Positions 26,003-35,136 are shown, numbered from the stretch's first letter. The stretch is DNA of 64,000 nt from CAZCAC01 sp964496575 (GCA_964496575.1 CAZCAC010000001.1:160527-224526); one strand, 5' to 3'. Notes: generated from the sequence alone by a model not told the origin. Program-made: numbers and translations.

Positions 26003-26764
26003 CTACGCCTGCCGGTCGAAGTTGATGATCGGAATGAAGTTCTCGGGCGTCAGCGCGGCGCCACCGACCAGTGCGCCGTCGATGTTGGGCGCGCTCATCA
26101 GCTCGGTCACGTTGCTCGGCTTGACGCTGCCACCGTACTGGATCCGGACCGCATCCGCGATGTCGCCGGTGTAGAGCCCGCCCAGGAGCCCGCGCAGGTA
26201 GTCGTGCACCTCGCCCGCCTGCGCGGGGGTCGCGGTGACGCCGGTGCCGATCGCCCAGACCGGTTCGTAGGCGATGGTGACCCGGCCCATCAGCTCCGCG
26301 CCGACTCCGGCGAGCCCGCCGTGAAGCTGAGTGCGAACGACCTCTTTGGTGCGACCCGCTTCCCGCTCCTCGAGCTTCTCCCCGACGCAGAGCACCACGT
26401 CGAGCCCCGTCTCGAGAGCGTGGAGCACCTTGCGGTTGATCAGCTCGTCGTTCTCGCCGTAGATGTGGCGGCGCTCGGAGTGGCCCAGCACCACCAGCTC
26501 GGCGCCGATGTCGTGCAGCTGCGCGGCGGAGACCTCGCCGGTGAAGGCGCCTTTCGTCTCGTCGCAGCAGTTCTGGGCACCGACGCGGATCGGAGAGCCG
26601 GCGAGGGCCCGGACGATCTCGTCGACGTAGACGAACGGGGGGAAGACCGCGACTTCCACGTCGCGACGATCGCCGACCGCCTCGCGCAGCGCGCCGGCCA
26701 GGTCGAGCGCGCCGCGGCGATCGAGGTTCATCTTCCAGTTACCAGCGAGGAAGGGAGTTCTCAC
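26003..26764 (-). CDS. tpiA: Triosephosphate isomerase
   Basis: 253 aa TIM-barrel enzyme interconverting dihydroxyacetone phosphate and glyceraldehyde-3-phosphate. Catalytic residues are K11 (LAGNWKMN), H95 (VLGHSERR) and E167 (AYEPVWAIGTG); the phosphate-gripping loop follows, with GGSVKPSN near the end. GTG 26764, with AGGA nine bases upstream, fits the family start; an upstream in-frame start would add 19 non-conserved residues. It is the first gene of the long minus-strand block and has a good promoter at 26906-26934. Confidence 0.96.
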   Translation of the reverse strand: MRTPFLAGNWKMNLDRRGALDLAGALREAVGDRRDVEVAVFPPFVYVDEIVRALAGSPIRVGAQNCCDETKGAFTGEVSAAQLHDIGAELVVLGHSERRHIYGENDELINRKVLHALETGLDVVLCVGEKLEEREAGRTKEVVRTQLHGGLAGVGAELMGRVTIAYEPVWAIGTGVTATPAQAGEVHDYLRGLLGGLYTGDIADAVRIQYGGSVKPSNVTELMSAPNIDGALVGGAALTPENFIPIINFDRQA

Positions 26765-26905
26765 GGGAGGGATTCCTGTGGGTGATTTGGGGTGGCGTGC
26801 GCAGAGAACTTCCCCACGCACCCGGAGTTACGCGACCACCGCGCCCGCTCACCACCGGCCTGGAGACCGTGGATCGAGGGGACGATGGGGCAATTCGAGC
26901 GCGGC

Positions 26906-26934
26906 AGTATAGGCTGGAGTGCTGATCCCATCAA
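26906..26934 (-). promoter_or_regulatory. Sigma70-type promoter for the tpiA-to-priA block
   Basis: On the minus strand TTGATG (26934-26929) and TATACT (26911-26906) are separated by exactly 17 bases. This is one of the best promoter matches in the window and sits in the divergent tpiA/HD gap. The leader to tpiA would be about 135 bases. The element overlaps the longer possible start of the plus-strand HD gene (GTG 26919), which argues for the shorter start there. Confidence 0.6.
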
Positions 26935-26957
26935 TCCGACGCACCCCTCTCCTGCGA

Positions 26958-27506
26958 ATGGAAACCCTCCTCCGAGCCCTCCTCGCTCTGGTGCCCCTCG
27001 ACCGGCTGCCCCGGACCGGCTGGATCCAGCGGGGGGTCGCCTCCCCCGAGTCGATCGCCGGGCACGCGCTCGGCGCCGCCCACCTCGCCCTCGGCCTGGC
27101 CCCCCGGGTGGAGCCGCCGCTCGATGTCGACCGGGTGGTCGCCCTGGCCGTGATCCACGACGCGCCCGAGGCCTCCCTGGGCGACATTCCCCGCTCCGGG
27201 TCCCGGGCCCTGCCCGAGGGGGCCAAGCGGGAGGGGGAGCGGCGGGCGGCGGAGCTGCTGCTCACCCCGCTCGGCGAGACCGCCCGGGAGCGCTACGAGG
27301 AGTTCGACCTCGGCGAGACGCGGGAGGCCCGGCTGGCCTACCTGTGCGACCGGCTCCAGCTGGGGGTGCGACTCCTGGCCTACGAGCGGGCGGGGCAGCG
27401 CGGGCTGGAGGAGTTCTGGGGCACGATCGAGGGCCTCGACTGCTCGGAGTTCCCCCCCGCCGAGGCGCTCCGGGGCGCGCTCCTCGATGCAGGGCGCCGC
27501 GGCTGA
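26958..27506 (+). CDS. HD-domain hydrolase (YfbR/HDDC2-like)
   Basis: 182 aa from ATG 26958 (a GTG at 26919 in frame is disfavoured by the overlapping divergent promoter). The layout LLALVPLDRLPRTGW...SPESIAGHALGAA then LAVIHDAPEASLGDIPRS matches HD-domain nucleotidases such as YfbR and HDDC2. Metal ligands are H36, H67 and D68, plus a later Asp in LCDRLQ. These enzymes commonly remove the 5' phosphate from deoxynucleoside monophosphates; substrate specificity cannot be read from sequence. Not overlapped with neighbours. Confidence 0.82.
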   Translation: METLLRALLALVPLDRLPRTGWIQRGVASPESIAGHALGAAHLALGLAPRVEPPLDVDRVVALAVIHDAPEASLGDIPRSGSRALPEGAKREGERRAAELLLTPLGETARERYEEFDLGETREARLAYLCDRLQLGVRLLAYERAGQRGLEEFWGTIEGLDCSEFPPAEALRGALLDAGRRG

Positions 27507-27593
27507 GGAGCGGGAGGCTCCCCCGGGAGACGAGACGGTCTTTTTGCCGCGAGCCGCTGCGTCCACCCCCGGCGACGGCGTAGATTCTGCGGC

Positions 27594-28574
27594 GTGAAGC
27601 GGGCGTTCGTATTCCTCCCCTACCTCGGTCTCGCCGCGATCTTCGCCGCCCTCCTGGTGCGCGGGTGTCGCGACGAGGGCCTGGCTCTCGAGCCCTTCCC
27701 GGGACCGCCGCTGGTGGAGCTCGGCGATCTCGACCGGCCGCTCCCCGAATCGTCGCTGGCGGGCACGGTGGTCTCGGCGTCGGGGGAAGCGGTGGCCGAG
27801 GCGATCGTGCTGGTCTCGATCGACGGCGAGCTGGCCTGGGACTACACCGACGTGCAGGGACACTTCGAGGTGCCCGGCGTCCCTCCGGGCGAGCACGTCG
27901 TCGAGGTGGCCTCCCGGCGCTACCGCACCCGCTCCTTCGCCGCCCAGTCCCCCGACGACGCCTTGAAGCTCGACCTCGGAGCGCCGGCGGATCCCCCCCC
28001 GACCTTGCCGGAGATCACCCGCGGCGACCTGGAGGGAGAGGTCCTCGCCTCGATCGCCGAGCGGGGATTGCTCGACTACGAGGTGCTGCTCCTGCCCGTG
28101 GAGCCCCCCGATCGCTACGGGGCTCCGGTCCCGGTGCGGAGCGCGGTGAGGGCGGACCGTTCCTTCCACTTTCAGGGCCTGATCCACGGCGAGTACCGGA
28201 TCGTGGTCCTGCCCCCCTGGGCCAGGGGCGGCAGCTGGCCCAACCTCGGCGACCCGGGGCGCCGCACCTTCGTCCACGCCCCCTCCGCCGGGGAGCTGGA
28301 GGTCACCCTGGCCAGCGGCGAGATCCAGGGGCGCCTCTTCGACCGCGCCGGGGACTTCATCGAGGGCGGCCTCGTCCTGGTGCACCCCGAGGAGTCCCCC
28401 GAGCGCCCCTGGCCCCCCGCCCGCTCGGGTCCCGACGGCGCCTTCCTGGTGCGCGACCTCCCGCCGGGGACCTACCGGATCGAGATCAGCGCCGGGGGCG
28501 CCCGCCTGGTCCAGGAGGTGCCGGTCCGGGCGGGGATCATCTCCGAGATCGACCTGCCGCCCTTCGACGTCTAG
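27594..28574 (+). CDS. Secreted or membrane-anchored carboxypeptidase-regulatory-like protein
   Basis: 326 aa, GTG start. A single N-terminal transmembrane or signal segment (FVFLPYLGLAAIFAALLV) is followed by three Ig-like beta-sandwich units of the carboxypeptidase D regulatory type. The first is visible as LAGTVVSASGEAVAEAIVLVS...DVQGHFEVPGVPPGEHVVEV and the last as GRLFDRAGDFIEGGLVLVHPE...GPDGAFLVRDLPPGTYRIEI. No catalytic domain is present. Such proteins are extracellular scaffolds or binding modules in Planctomycetota and Myxococcota. TAGATT lies seven bases upstream of the start and there is no SD, hinting at a leaderless message. Function unknown. Confidence 0.75.
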   Translation: MKRAFVFLPYLGLAAIFAALLVRGCRDEGLALEPFPGPPLVELGDLDRPLPESSLAGTVVSASGEAVAEAIVLVSIDGELAWDYTDVQGHFEVPGVPPGEHVVEVASRRYRTRSFAAQSPDDALKLDLGAPADPPPTLPEITRGDLEGEVLASIAERGLLDYEVLLLPVEPPDRYGAPVPVRSAVRADRSFHFQGLIHGEYRIVVLPPWARGGSWPNLGDPGRRTFVHAPSAGELEVTLASGEIQGRLFDRAGDFIEGGLVLVHPEESPERPWPPARSGPDGAFLVRDLPPGTYRIEISAGGARLVQEVPVRAGIISEIDLPPFDV

Positions 28575-28588
28575 ACCAGTCCGACTCG

Positions 28589-29752
28589 ATGGAAGCGATC
28601 TACCTCGATAACGCCGCCACCACGCCCCTCTCGCCGGTCGTACGCGAGGCGATGGAGCCGTGGCTCACCGGCGAGTGGGGCAATCCCTCGTCGGTGCACC
28701 GGATGGGCGTGCGGGCGAGGGAGGCGGTCGACCGGGCGCGAGCCCAGGTCGCCCGGGCGGTCGGCGCTCCGCCCGAGGGGGTGATCTTCACCTCGGGGGG
28801 CACGGAGGCGAACAACCTGGCCCTCTTCGGCCTGCTGCCGGCTCGGCGCGAGAGGAGCGGGGGGCTGCTCGTCGGGCCGACGGAGCACGCCTCGGTGCGC
28901 GCCGCGGCGGCGGCGCTGGCCGGGGAGGGCGTCGCGGTGACGACCGCCTCCCTCGACGAGGGCGGTGCGCTCGACCTCGAGGCGCTCGGTGAGTCGCTCG
29001 AGCGGGAGCCGGCGCTGGTGGCGCAGATGCTGGTCAGCAACGAGTTCGGCAGCGTCTACCCGCTCGCCGAGCTGTCCCGGATGATCCGCGCCCGGACGGC
29101 GGGTCGTACCTTGCTGCACGTCGACGCGGTCCAGGCGCTGGGCAAGCTCGAGCTCTCGATGGCCTCGATCGGCGCGGACTCGCTGAGCCTCTCGGCCCAC
29201 AAGATCCACGGACCAAAGGGAGTCGGCGCGCTGGTCCTCTCGCGCGAGCTCCCCCTGCGCCCCCTGATCCACGGCGGTGGACAGGAGGAGGGCGCGCGCT
29301 CGGGCACGGAGAACGTCGCGGGGATCGTCGGCTTCGGCCGCGCCGCGGAGCTCGCCGACCGCCTGCTCTCGTCCACCGCCGCTCACCTGGCGCGACTGCG
29401 CGCCCGCCTGGTCGCGGGGATCGAAGCGCTGGAGGGCGTCGAGCTGCTGGCCCCGGGAGGCGAGGCCGCGCCTCATCAGCCGGGGATCGTCTCGCTGACC
29501 GTGCCCGGCGCGGCCGCCGAGGTGTGGCTGCACCACCTCGACGCCCGCGGGGTGGCGGTGGGAACCGGGAGCGCCTGCCAGGTGCGCAAGCGCGAGATCA
29601 GCCCGGTGCTCTCCGCCGTCGGGCTCTCTCCCGAACGAGCGCGGGGCGTCCTGCGCCTCTCCTTCTCCCGCGAGAACACCCTCGAGGAGCTCGACCGCGT
29701 CGTGATCCTCCTGCGCGAGGTGCACGGGGAGCTCGCCGAGCTCCCGCGGTGA
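28589..29752 (+). CDS. Cysteine desulfurase (NifS/IscS-like)
   Basis: 387 aa PLP enzyme that releases sulfur from cysteine as a persulfide. It shows YLDNAATTPLSP, FTSGGTEANNLAL, H100 in PTEHAS, the PLP lysine K205 in LSAHKIHGPKG and the persulfide cysteine C330 in GSACQ. thiI follows after 7 bases, so sulfur for tRNA 4-thiouridine is the most likely use. No IscU, fer or other Fe-S assembly gene is nearby. ATG 28589 gives the canonical MEAIYLDNAATTP; no SD is apparent. Confidence 0.94.
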   Translation: MEAIYLDNAATTPLSPVVREAMEPWLTGEWGNPSSVHRMGVRAREAVDRARAQVARAVGAPPEGVIFTSGGTEANNLALFGLLPARRERSGGLLVGPTEHASVRAAAAALAGEGVAVTTASLDEGGALDLEALGESLEREPALVAQMLVSNEFGSVYPLAELSRMIRARTAGRTLLHVDAVQALGKLELSMASIGADSLSLSAHKIHGPKGVGALVLSRELPLRPLIHGGGQEEGARSGTENVAGIVGFGRAAELADRLLSSTAAHLARLRARLVAGIEALEGVELLAPGGEAAPHQPGIVSLTVPGAAAEVWLHHLDARGVAVGTGSACQVRKREISPVLSAVGLSPERARGVLRLSFSRENTLEELDRVVILLREVHGELAELPR

Positions 29753-29759
29753 TTATCCC

Positions 29760-30968
29760 ATGAGCCCTTCCGATCCCCTGCCCGACCCCGAGATGGTGCT
29801 GGTCCGCTACGGCGAGCTGGCCTTGAAGGGGAAGAACCGCGGCTCCTTCGAGCACGCGCTGATCCGCAATATCCAGGCCGCGACGAGGGGCCTCTCCGCG
29901 GTGAGGATCGAGCGCACGCGCGGGCGTCTGGCGGTCTTCCCGGAGCGTCGCACCCTCGAGGTCGCACGCCGCTGCCAGGACGTCTTCGGGATCAAGAGCG
30001 TCTCTCCCGCCTGGGGCTGCGAGGCGGAGAGCGAGGCGATCGCGGCGCTCGCCGGGGAGGTCCTGGCCCGAGCGCTGAAGGAGCGGCCCGCGGAGCGGGA
30101 GATCACCTTCCGCGTGTCGACCTCGCGCGGGGACAAGAGCTTCCCCCTCACCTCGGTGGAGCTCGACCGCTTCGTCGCGGAGCGCATCCTGCCCGGCGTC
30201 GAGGGCCTGAAGGTCCAGCTGAAGGACGCCGAGCTGGTCCTCGGGATCGAGGTGCGCCCCGAACGCGCCTACGTCTTCGTCGATCGGTTCCCCGGCCTCG
30301 GCGGTCTGCCGGTGGGAACGCTGGGACGGGTGATGTGCCTGCTCTCCGGCGGGATCGACTCTCCCGTCGCCGCCTGGCTGGCGATGAAGCGCGGCTGCCG
30401 CGTCTCCTTCGTCACCTACCACTCCCACCCGTACATCGGCGACGCCTCGAAGAAGAAGGTGATCGACCTGGTCCGCAAGCTCACGCGCTACCAGCCGACC
30501 GCGCGGGTCTTCGTCGTGCCCTTCACCGAGATCCAGGTCGCCATTCGAGATGGCGCACCCGAGGCGTATCGCACCGTGCTCTACCGGAGGATGATGCAGC
30601 GTATCGCCTCGCACCTCGCCCACCGGGACAAGTGCAAGGCGCTCCTGACCGGGGAGAGCATGGGGCAGGTGGCGAGCCAGACGCTGGAGAACCTCACCTG
30701 CATCGAGGCCGCGGCGGAGCTCCCGGTGATCCGGCCGCTGGTGTGCTACGACAAGGAGGAGGCGATCGAGCGCGCCCGCGAGATCGGCACCTTCGAGCTG
30801 TCGATCCTGCCGGAGCCCGATTGCTGCACCGTCTTCATGCCCAGGAAACCGATCATCCACGGGCGGGTGGAGAGCTGCGAGAGGGCGGAAGCGGAGCTCG
30901 AGGTCGAACGACTGGTCGCGGCGGCCCTCGCGGGGACCGAGGTGATCGACCTCGAGAGTGACTTGTAG
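29760..30968 (+). CDS. thiI: tRNA 4-thiouridine synthase ThiI
   Basis: 402 aa. It adenylates U8 of tRNA and inserts sulfur; it can also donate sulfur for thiazole. An NFLD/THUMP region (about 60-175) precedes the PP-loop ATPase with LLSGGIDSPVAAW (195-207), GESMGQVASQT and PEPDCCTVFMPRKP (351 on). The E. coli-type rhodanese extension is absent, so it belongs to the short form, where a cysteine desulfurase delivers the sulfur directly. The desulfurase gene is immediately upstream. Confidence 0.95.
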   Translation: MSPSDPLPDPEMVLVRYGELALKGKNRGSFEHALIRNIQAATRGLSAVRIERTRGRLAVFPERRTLEVARRCQDVFGIKSVSPAWGCEAESEAIAALAGEVLARALKERPAEREITFRVSTSRGDKSFPLTSVELDRFVAERILPGVEGLKVQLKDAELVLGIEVRPERAYVFVDRFPGLGGLPVGTLGRVMCLLSGGIDSPVAAWLAMKRGCRVSFVTYHSHPYIGDASKKKVIDLVRKLTRYQPTARVFVVPFTEIQVAIRDGAPEAYRTVLYRRMMQRIASHLAHRDKCKALLTGESMGQVASQTLENLTCIEAAAELPVIRPLVCYDKEEAIERAREIGTFELSILPEPDCCTVFMPRKPIIHGRVESCERAEAELEVERLVAAALAGTEVIDLESDL

Positions 30969-31012
30969 CACCCTTCCCCCGGACCGATCGAGCGGGCAAA
31001 CTGCGCTCGCGC

Positions 31013-32989
31013 ATGAACCGCAGCATCGCCCTCTTCGTCGCTCTCGCCGTCCTGGTGGCCCACGGCCTGGCCCTGCGCACCGACGGTTCCGGCAGCCTGA
31101 CCCCTCCGTACGACCACGCGTTCGTCTCCTTCCGGGTCGCGCGCAAGCTGGTCTACGAGGGGAGCTGGATCTGGAACCCGGGAACGAGCGGCTTCGACGC
31201 TTCCCCGTCGGCGCTGTGGGTCCTGATCTGCGCGGGCTTCGAACGCCTCTACCTGCCGATCAACCTGTGGGTGCGTGTGGTCGGGGTGCTGGCCACCGCC
31301 AGCTCCTTCATCCTCGCCTCGCGCTTCCACTCCGACCGGGCGGCGAGCCTGATCACGCCGATGCTCCTGGCGATCAGCGGGACGATGGCGGCCGCGGCGG
31401 TGAGCGGGACCGAGACAGCGCTGCTGACCATGCTGGTCACCGGGTCCTTTCTCGCCTTCGAACGACGCTGGGATCGATCGCTGGGGCTGCTGCTCCTCCT
31501 GTGCGGCCTCACCCGCGCGGAGGGCTGGATCCTGATGGGGCTCTTCTTCGTCCTGCGCCTTCGGGAGCGGAAGCGGGCCCGCCGCGCGGGGGAGAGCGAG
31601 CTACCGGCGCTGCGCTTCTTCCTGATCCCCGCGCTCGGTGCCGCGGCGATGACGCTGGTCCACTGGAAGGTGACGGGGTACTTCCTCGCTCCCTGGTTCG
31701 AGAGTCTGTTCCGGGTCGAGGACCGGGTCTGGGCCCCGGGGTTGGGCTACCTCGTCGACTTCTTCCTCAGCACCGCCAGCCCGGCACTCCTGGTGTACAG
31801 CGTCTGGTACCTCTTCCGCGGACGCCTCTCCCTCACCGGGACGCGCGCGCTGCTGATCTTCCTCGCCTGGTCGCTCCTGGTGCTCTTGAACGGCGGGGGC
31901 GAGACTCCCTTCTGCGAGACGATGGTGCCGGTGCTGCCGATCGCGCTGATCTCCGCGCAGGAGGGGATGATCACCGCGCTGAACAGCACGAGGCGCTTCG
32001 TCCGCGCGCTCGCCTGGGTGAGCTTCCTCGGCGCCGTCCTCGCCTCGGCGATGGCCAGCTTGCGCCCGGGGGACCTCCGGCCGTTGCCCCTCGCGCCACT
32101 GCACGCCGCGTGGATGCGAGCCAGCGCGACGCCACGCTTCGGGTACGCCGACCGCCTCGGACGACTGGGGCTGGCGGAGGAGATCGCCGGCACCGGAGAG
32201 CTGCGAGCGCTCGGCCTGTTCATGCGCGACCACCTCGATCCGCGCTGCACGGTACTGACTCCCTGGCCCGGATCGATCGGCTACCTCTCCGACCTCCAGG
32301 TGTTCGACCTGCAGGGTCGGGTGACGCCGGCCCCCGGCGCCGACCGGCCGTACCCTCGCGCCGTCGGGCCTCGCGTCGACCTGGTCGCGACGATCGAGAC
32401 CGGACCCGACTACATCGCTCCGGTCCTGCGCCCCGGTGAGACTCCACCGACGATCGAGAGGATCGCCACGGAGTGGGTCGAGCGGCTGGAGGAGGGCCCC
32501 GACGCACCGGGGAAGCTGGAGTCGGTGATCGGTGCGCTCGGAGCCTACGAGCTGATCACGGTCCCGCTGCCGGGCGGGAGCGAGGGATCGCCCGCCTGGC
32601 GTCGCCGCAACGTCATCCTCCGGCGTCGCGACCTCGAGCTGACGCCGCGGCTGCGCGGTGACTTCGCGGCGGGGGTGCTGACGGTCCACGTCGAGCACCG
32701 CGGCCACTGGCAGCTGGCCGACCTCTCGATCGTCGGCCGCGACCGGCGCGGTCGAGAGCACTCCGTCTCCCCCACCGGCGGCTTCCTGCCCGGGGCGGAC
32801 GCGCTGGCCCGATCGGGACTGCTCCTGACCGAGACGGGGGAACGGCCGATGACGCTCATGTCCCGCCCGCTGGCGGAGCTCCCCCCGGGCCTCGACACCG
32901 TGCACATCGAGCTGCGCAATCCGGGCGTGGTCGGCCGGGACGGGTCGGCGCTGGTCTCCCGGGTGACGATCGACCTCCGCCAGGAATGA
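31013..32989 (+). CDS. GT-C membrane glycosyltransferase, arabinofuranosyltransferase (AftB)-like
   Basis: 658 aa. About nine TM helices occupy residues 1-385, followed by a 270-residue periplasmic domain. The first loop reads PPYDHAFVSFRVARKLV...WIWNPG...SPSALWVLI, matching the (D/Y)DAFISFRYARNL...WNPGE..EG.TN.LW signature of actinobacterial AftB-type arabinofuranosyltransferases and their relatives; the catalytic acidic residue would be D34. GTETALLTMLV is also typical. These enzymes use polyprenyl-phosphate sugars to extend cell-surface glycans. The donor and acceptor here are unknown. A strong hairpin terminates it after the stop. Confidence 0.75.
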   Translation: MNRSIALFVALAVLVAHGLALRTDGSGSLTPPYDHAFVSFRVARKLVYEGSWIWNPGTSGFDASPSALWVLICAGFERLYLPINLWVRVVGVLATASSFILASRFHSDRAASLITPMLLAISGTMAAAAVSGTETALLTMLVTGSFLAFERRWDRSLGLLLLLCGLTRAEGWILMGLFFVLRLRERKRARRAGESELPALRFFLIPALGAAAMTLVHWKVTGYFLAPWFESLFRVEDRVWAPGLGYLVDFFLSTASPALLVYSVWYLFRGRLSLTGTRALLIFLAWSLLVLLNGGGETPFCETMVPVLPIALISAQEGMITALNSTRRFVRALAWVSFLGAVLASAMASLRPGDLRPLPLAPLHAAWMRASATPRFGYADRLGRLGLAEEIAGTGELRALGLFMRDHLDPRCTVLTPWPGSIGYLSDLQVFDLQGRVTPAPGADRPYPRAVGPRVDLVATIETGPDYIAPVLRPGETPPTIERIATEWVERLEEGPDAPGKLESVIGALGAYELITVPLPGGSEGSPAWRRRNVILRRRDLELTPRLRGDFAAGVLTVHVEHRGHWQLADLSIVGRDRRGREHSVSPTGGFLPGADALARSGLLLTETGERPMTLMSRPLAELPPGLDTVHIELRNPGVVGRDGSALVSRVTIDLRQE

Positions 32990-32995
32990 GAGAAT

Positions 32996-33029
32996 CGCCC
33001 CGATCTCCCTTCTCGGGGAGACCGGGGCG
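32996..33029. terminator. Bidirectional hairpin between convergent genes
   Basis: Arms 32996-33009 (CGCCCCGATCTCCC) and 33015-33029 pair over about 14 bases with one mismatch and a 5-base loop. It sits 6 bases after the glycosyltransferase stop and about 70 bases from the end of the opposing regulator gene. No U-tract follows on either strand, as in other hairpins of this GC-rich window. Confidence 0.7.
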
Positions 33030-33100
33030 TTCGCAACCACCTTCGAAAAGAAGGCTCACTCCTCCTCCCGTGTGGAGAGGACTGTGCTCGCGGCCGGGAT

Positions 33101-35050
33101 CTAGCTGATGTCGAAGCGCTTCAACTTGCGATATAGGGTGCTCTTGCCGACTTTCAAGAGCCGAGCCGCGGCGAGCTTGTCGCCGCCGACGTGATCGAGG
33201 GCCCGCAGGAGGGCCTTCTTCTCGTAGAGATCGAGGCTGATGGGATCGTCCTCGGTGATATCCCAGCTCTGGCGGCGCCGCAGGGACCCCGAGGCCGCGG
33301 TGGGCACCGGGACCACCCCCGAGACCGAAGGGGTCTGCTCGCGACGGGCGGTGGGAATCACCTCCTTCGCCGGCAGGTCCTCGAAGTCGTCGAGCAGAGC
33401 GGGGGGCAGGCTGCTCCGGACGATCTCGCCACCCTCGGCGCGGAGGCAGGCCCGGCGGATGCAGTCCTCGAACTCGCGGACGTTCCCCGGCCACTCGTAG
33501 CGGAGCAGGAGATCGACCGCCTCCTCGGCGATCACCCGCACCCCGTGAGGGCGGCCGTGCCGGGTGACGAACATGCTGGCCAGGGGAATGATGTCCTCCT
33601 GACGGTCGGCCAGCGGGGGAAGACGGACCAGGTTCTCGTCGAAGCGCTCCATCAGCTCGCGGAGGAAGGTCCCTTCCTTGACCGCGACCTGGAGGTTCCT
33701 CGAGGTGGAAGCGACGATCCCGATGTCGACCTTGTCCGCTCGATCCGAGCCGATGCGACAGACCTCGCCCCGATCGATCAGGTCGAGGAGCGACTTCTGC
33801 AGCTCCAGCGGAAGGTCACCGATCTCCTCCAGGTAGAGAGTCCCGTCCGCCGCTTGTTGAACGAGGCCGGGGTGGTCGACCATGGCGTCCTTGAAGGCTC
33901 CCTTCACGTACCCGAAGAGGAGCCGCTCGAGATTCTCCGGCGCCAGTCCGGAGCAGCGGAGCTGCAGGAAGGCACCGGTGTACGGACCGGAGTAGTGAGC
34001 GGTGCGGGCGATCCGCGTCTTGCCGACCCCTCTCTCGCCGACCACCATGATCGGATGGCGCCGGCGATTGGAGCTCTCGATCACCGCTCGAGCGCGCAGG
34101 ACTCCGGGGCTCTCGCCGACGAGGGTGTCGAGACTGTAGACCTCGCGCGAGGCGTCGAGCAGCGCGCCCAGCTGCTGGCGAGGCAGCCCCGGTTCGCTGA
34201 CCCGGAGCATCTCCGCCGCGATGCGCCGCTTGCCGGCATCGAGCAGAAGGACCACTTTCAGGCTGCGATCCTCCGCCCCCGGGTTGGTGACCAGCGGAAC
34301 GACCGAAGCGGTGAGCGAACGCGCGGTGCGACCGCCGAGCGCGGAGATATCGAAGCGGAAACCGTCGCGCGCTTCACTGCGCGCATCACGCACGAACGCT
34401 TCGAGTCCGCTGGCCGGCGCGAGGAAGCCGAGGTTTTTACCTTCTATCCGGTTACCGAAGATCTCGCAAGCCCCTCGATCCGCCTGCCGCACGAAACCGT
34501 CGGCATCGACGAGCAGAACACCGTCGGGGCGATTCGCGGCGAGCTCGCGCAGGAGCAGCGCGGCTTCACCACTCTCCGCGCGAGACATCTCGCGGTCGGA
34601 CGTGCGCTGGTTCTCCTCGCTCAGCCGGCGGTTGTGCTGATCGAGCACGCGATTCTGTTCGGCGAGGTCCTCCTGGATCGCCTTGTTGCGCAGCTGGACG
34701 CGGACCACGTGATCGAGCACCGGCATCTCCGACTTCGGCAGGAACGCGTCGCACCCGGCATCGTACGCGCGAGCGAGCTCCTCCTGGGTGGACGGGAGAT
34801 GGCTGTAGAGGCAGACCCGGACCGCGGTCGTCTCGGGGATCGCCTTGAGCCGCCGGCACACCTCGACCGCGTCGATCCCCGCCCCCAGGTGGGCCGCGAC
34901 CAGGAAGAGATCCGCACCCGAATTGCGAGCCTCTACGAGGCCAGTGGCCCCGGAATCCGCCAGCAGGACCTCGTAGCCGAGGTCGCTCAGGCGACTCTTC
35001 ACGATCAGGCGGTTGCCGGGGTCGTCGTCGATGACCAGGATGCGACTCAT
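33101..35050 (-). CDS. NtrC-like AAA+ regulator with pseudo-receiver and degenerate GAFTGA loop
   Basis: 649 aa, ATG 35050 with GGAGG five bases upstream. A receiver domain (1-120) has the acidic pocket DDD (8-10), S83 and K106, but the phospho-acceptor position is Ala (DLFLVAAHL, A52). A coiled coil (about 120-165) and a PAS-like domain (170-290) follow. The AAA+ domain (about 305-550) has Walker A GERGVGKT (338-345) and Walker B LYLEEIGDL (E for D), while the sigma54-contact loop GAFTGA reads GAFKDA (384-389). A Fis-type HTH (about 605-649: AAARLLKVGKSTLYRKLK) ends it. It probably regulates without phosphorylation and perhaps without sigma54, as TyrR-type proteins do. Targets are unknown; the divergent gene is a methyltransferase. 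Confidence 0.87.
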   Translation of the reverse strand: MSRILVIDDDPGNRLIVKSRLSDLGYEVLLADSGATGLVEARNSGADLFLVAAHLGAGIDAVEVCRRLKAIPETTAVRVCLYSHLPSTQEELARAYDAGCDAFLPKSEMPVLDHVVRVQLRNKAIQEDLAEQNRVLDQHNRRLSEENQRTSDREMSRAESGEAALLLRELAANRPDGVLLVDADGFVRQADRGACEIFGNRIEGKNLGFLAPASGLEAFVRDARSEARDGFRFDISALGGRTARSLTASVVPLVTNPGAEDRSLKVVLLLDAGKRRIAAEMLRVSEPGLPRQQLGALLDASREVYSLDTLVGESPGVLRARAVIESSNRRRHPIMVVGERGVGKTRIARTAHYSGPYTGAFLQLRCSGLAPENLERLLFGYVKGAFKDAMVDHPGLVQQAADGTLYLEEIGDLPLELQKSLLDLIDRGEVCRIGSDRADKVDIGIVASTSRNLQVAVKEGTFLRELMERFDENLVRLPPLADRQEDIIPLASMFVTRHGRPHGVRVIAEEAVDLLLRYEWPGNVREFEDCIRRACLRAEGGEIVRSSLPPALLDDFEDLPAKEVIPTARREQTPSVSGVVPVPTAASGSLRRRQSWDITEDDPISLDLYEKKALLRALDHVGGDKLAAARLLKVGKSTLYRKLKRFDIS

Positions 35051-35136
35051 GTACACCTCCGTCCGGCGGGGATCGACGCCGGTCGAGATACGGACTGCGG
35101 CCACCCCTTCGGCCGAGGAGGGGCTGCCAGACCGCG

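Noticed and set aside
26919..26957. Earlier GTG start of the HD-domain gene
   Set aside because: It overlaps the tpiA promoter and adds non-conserved residues.
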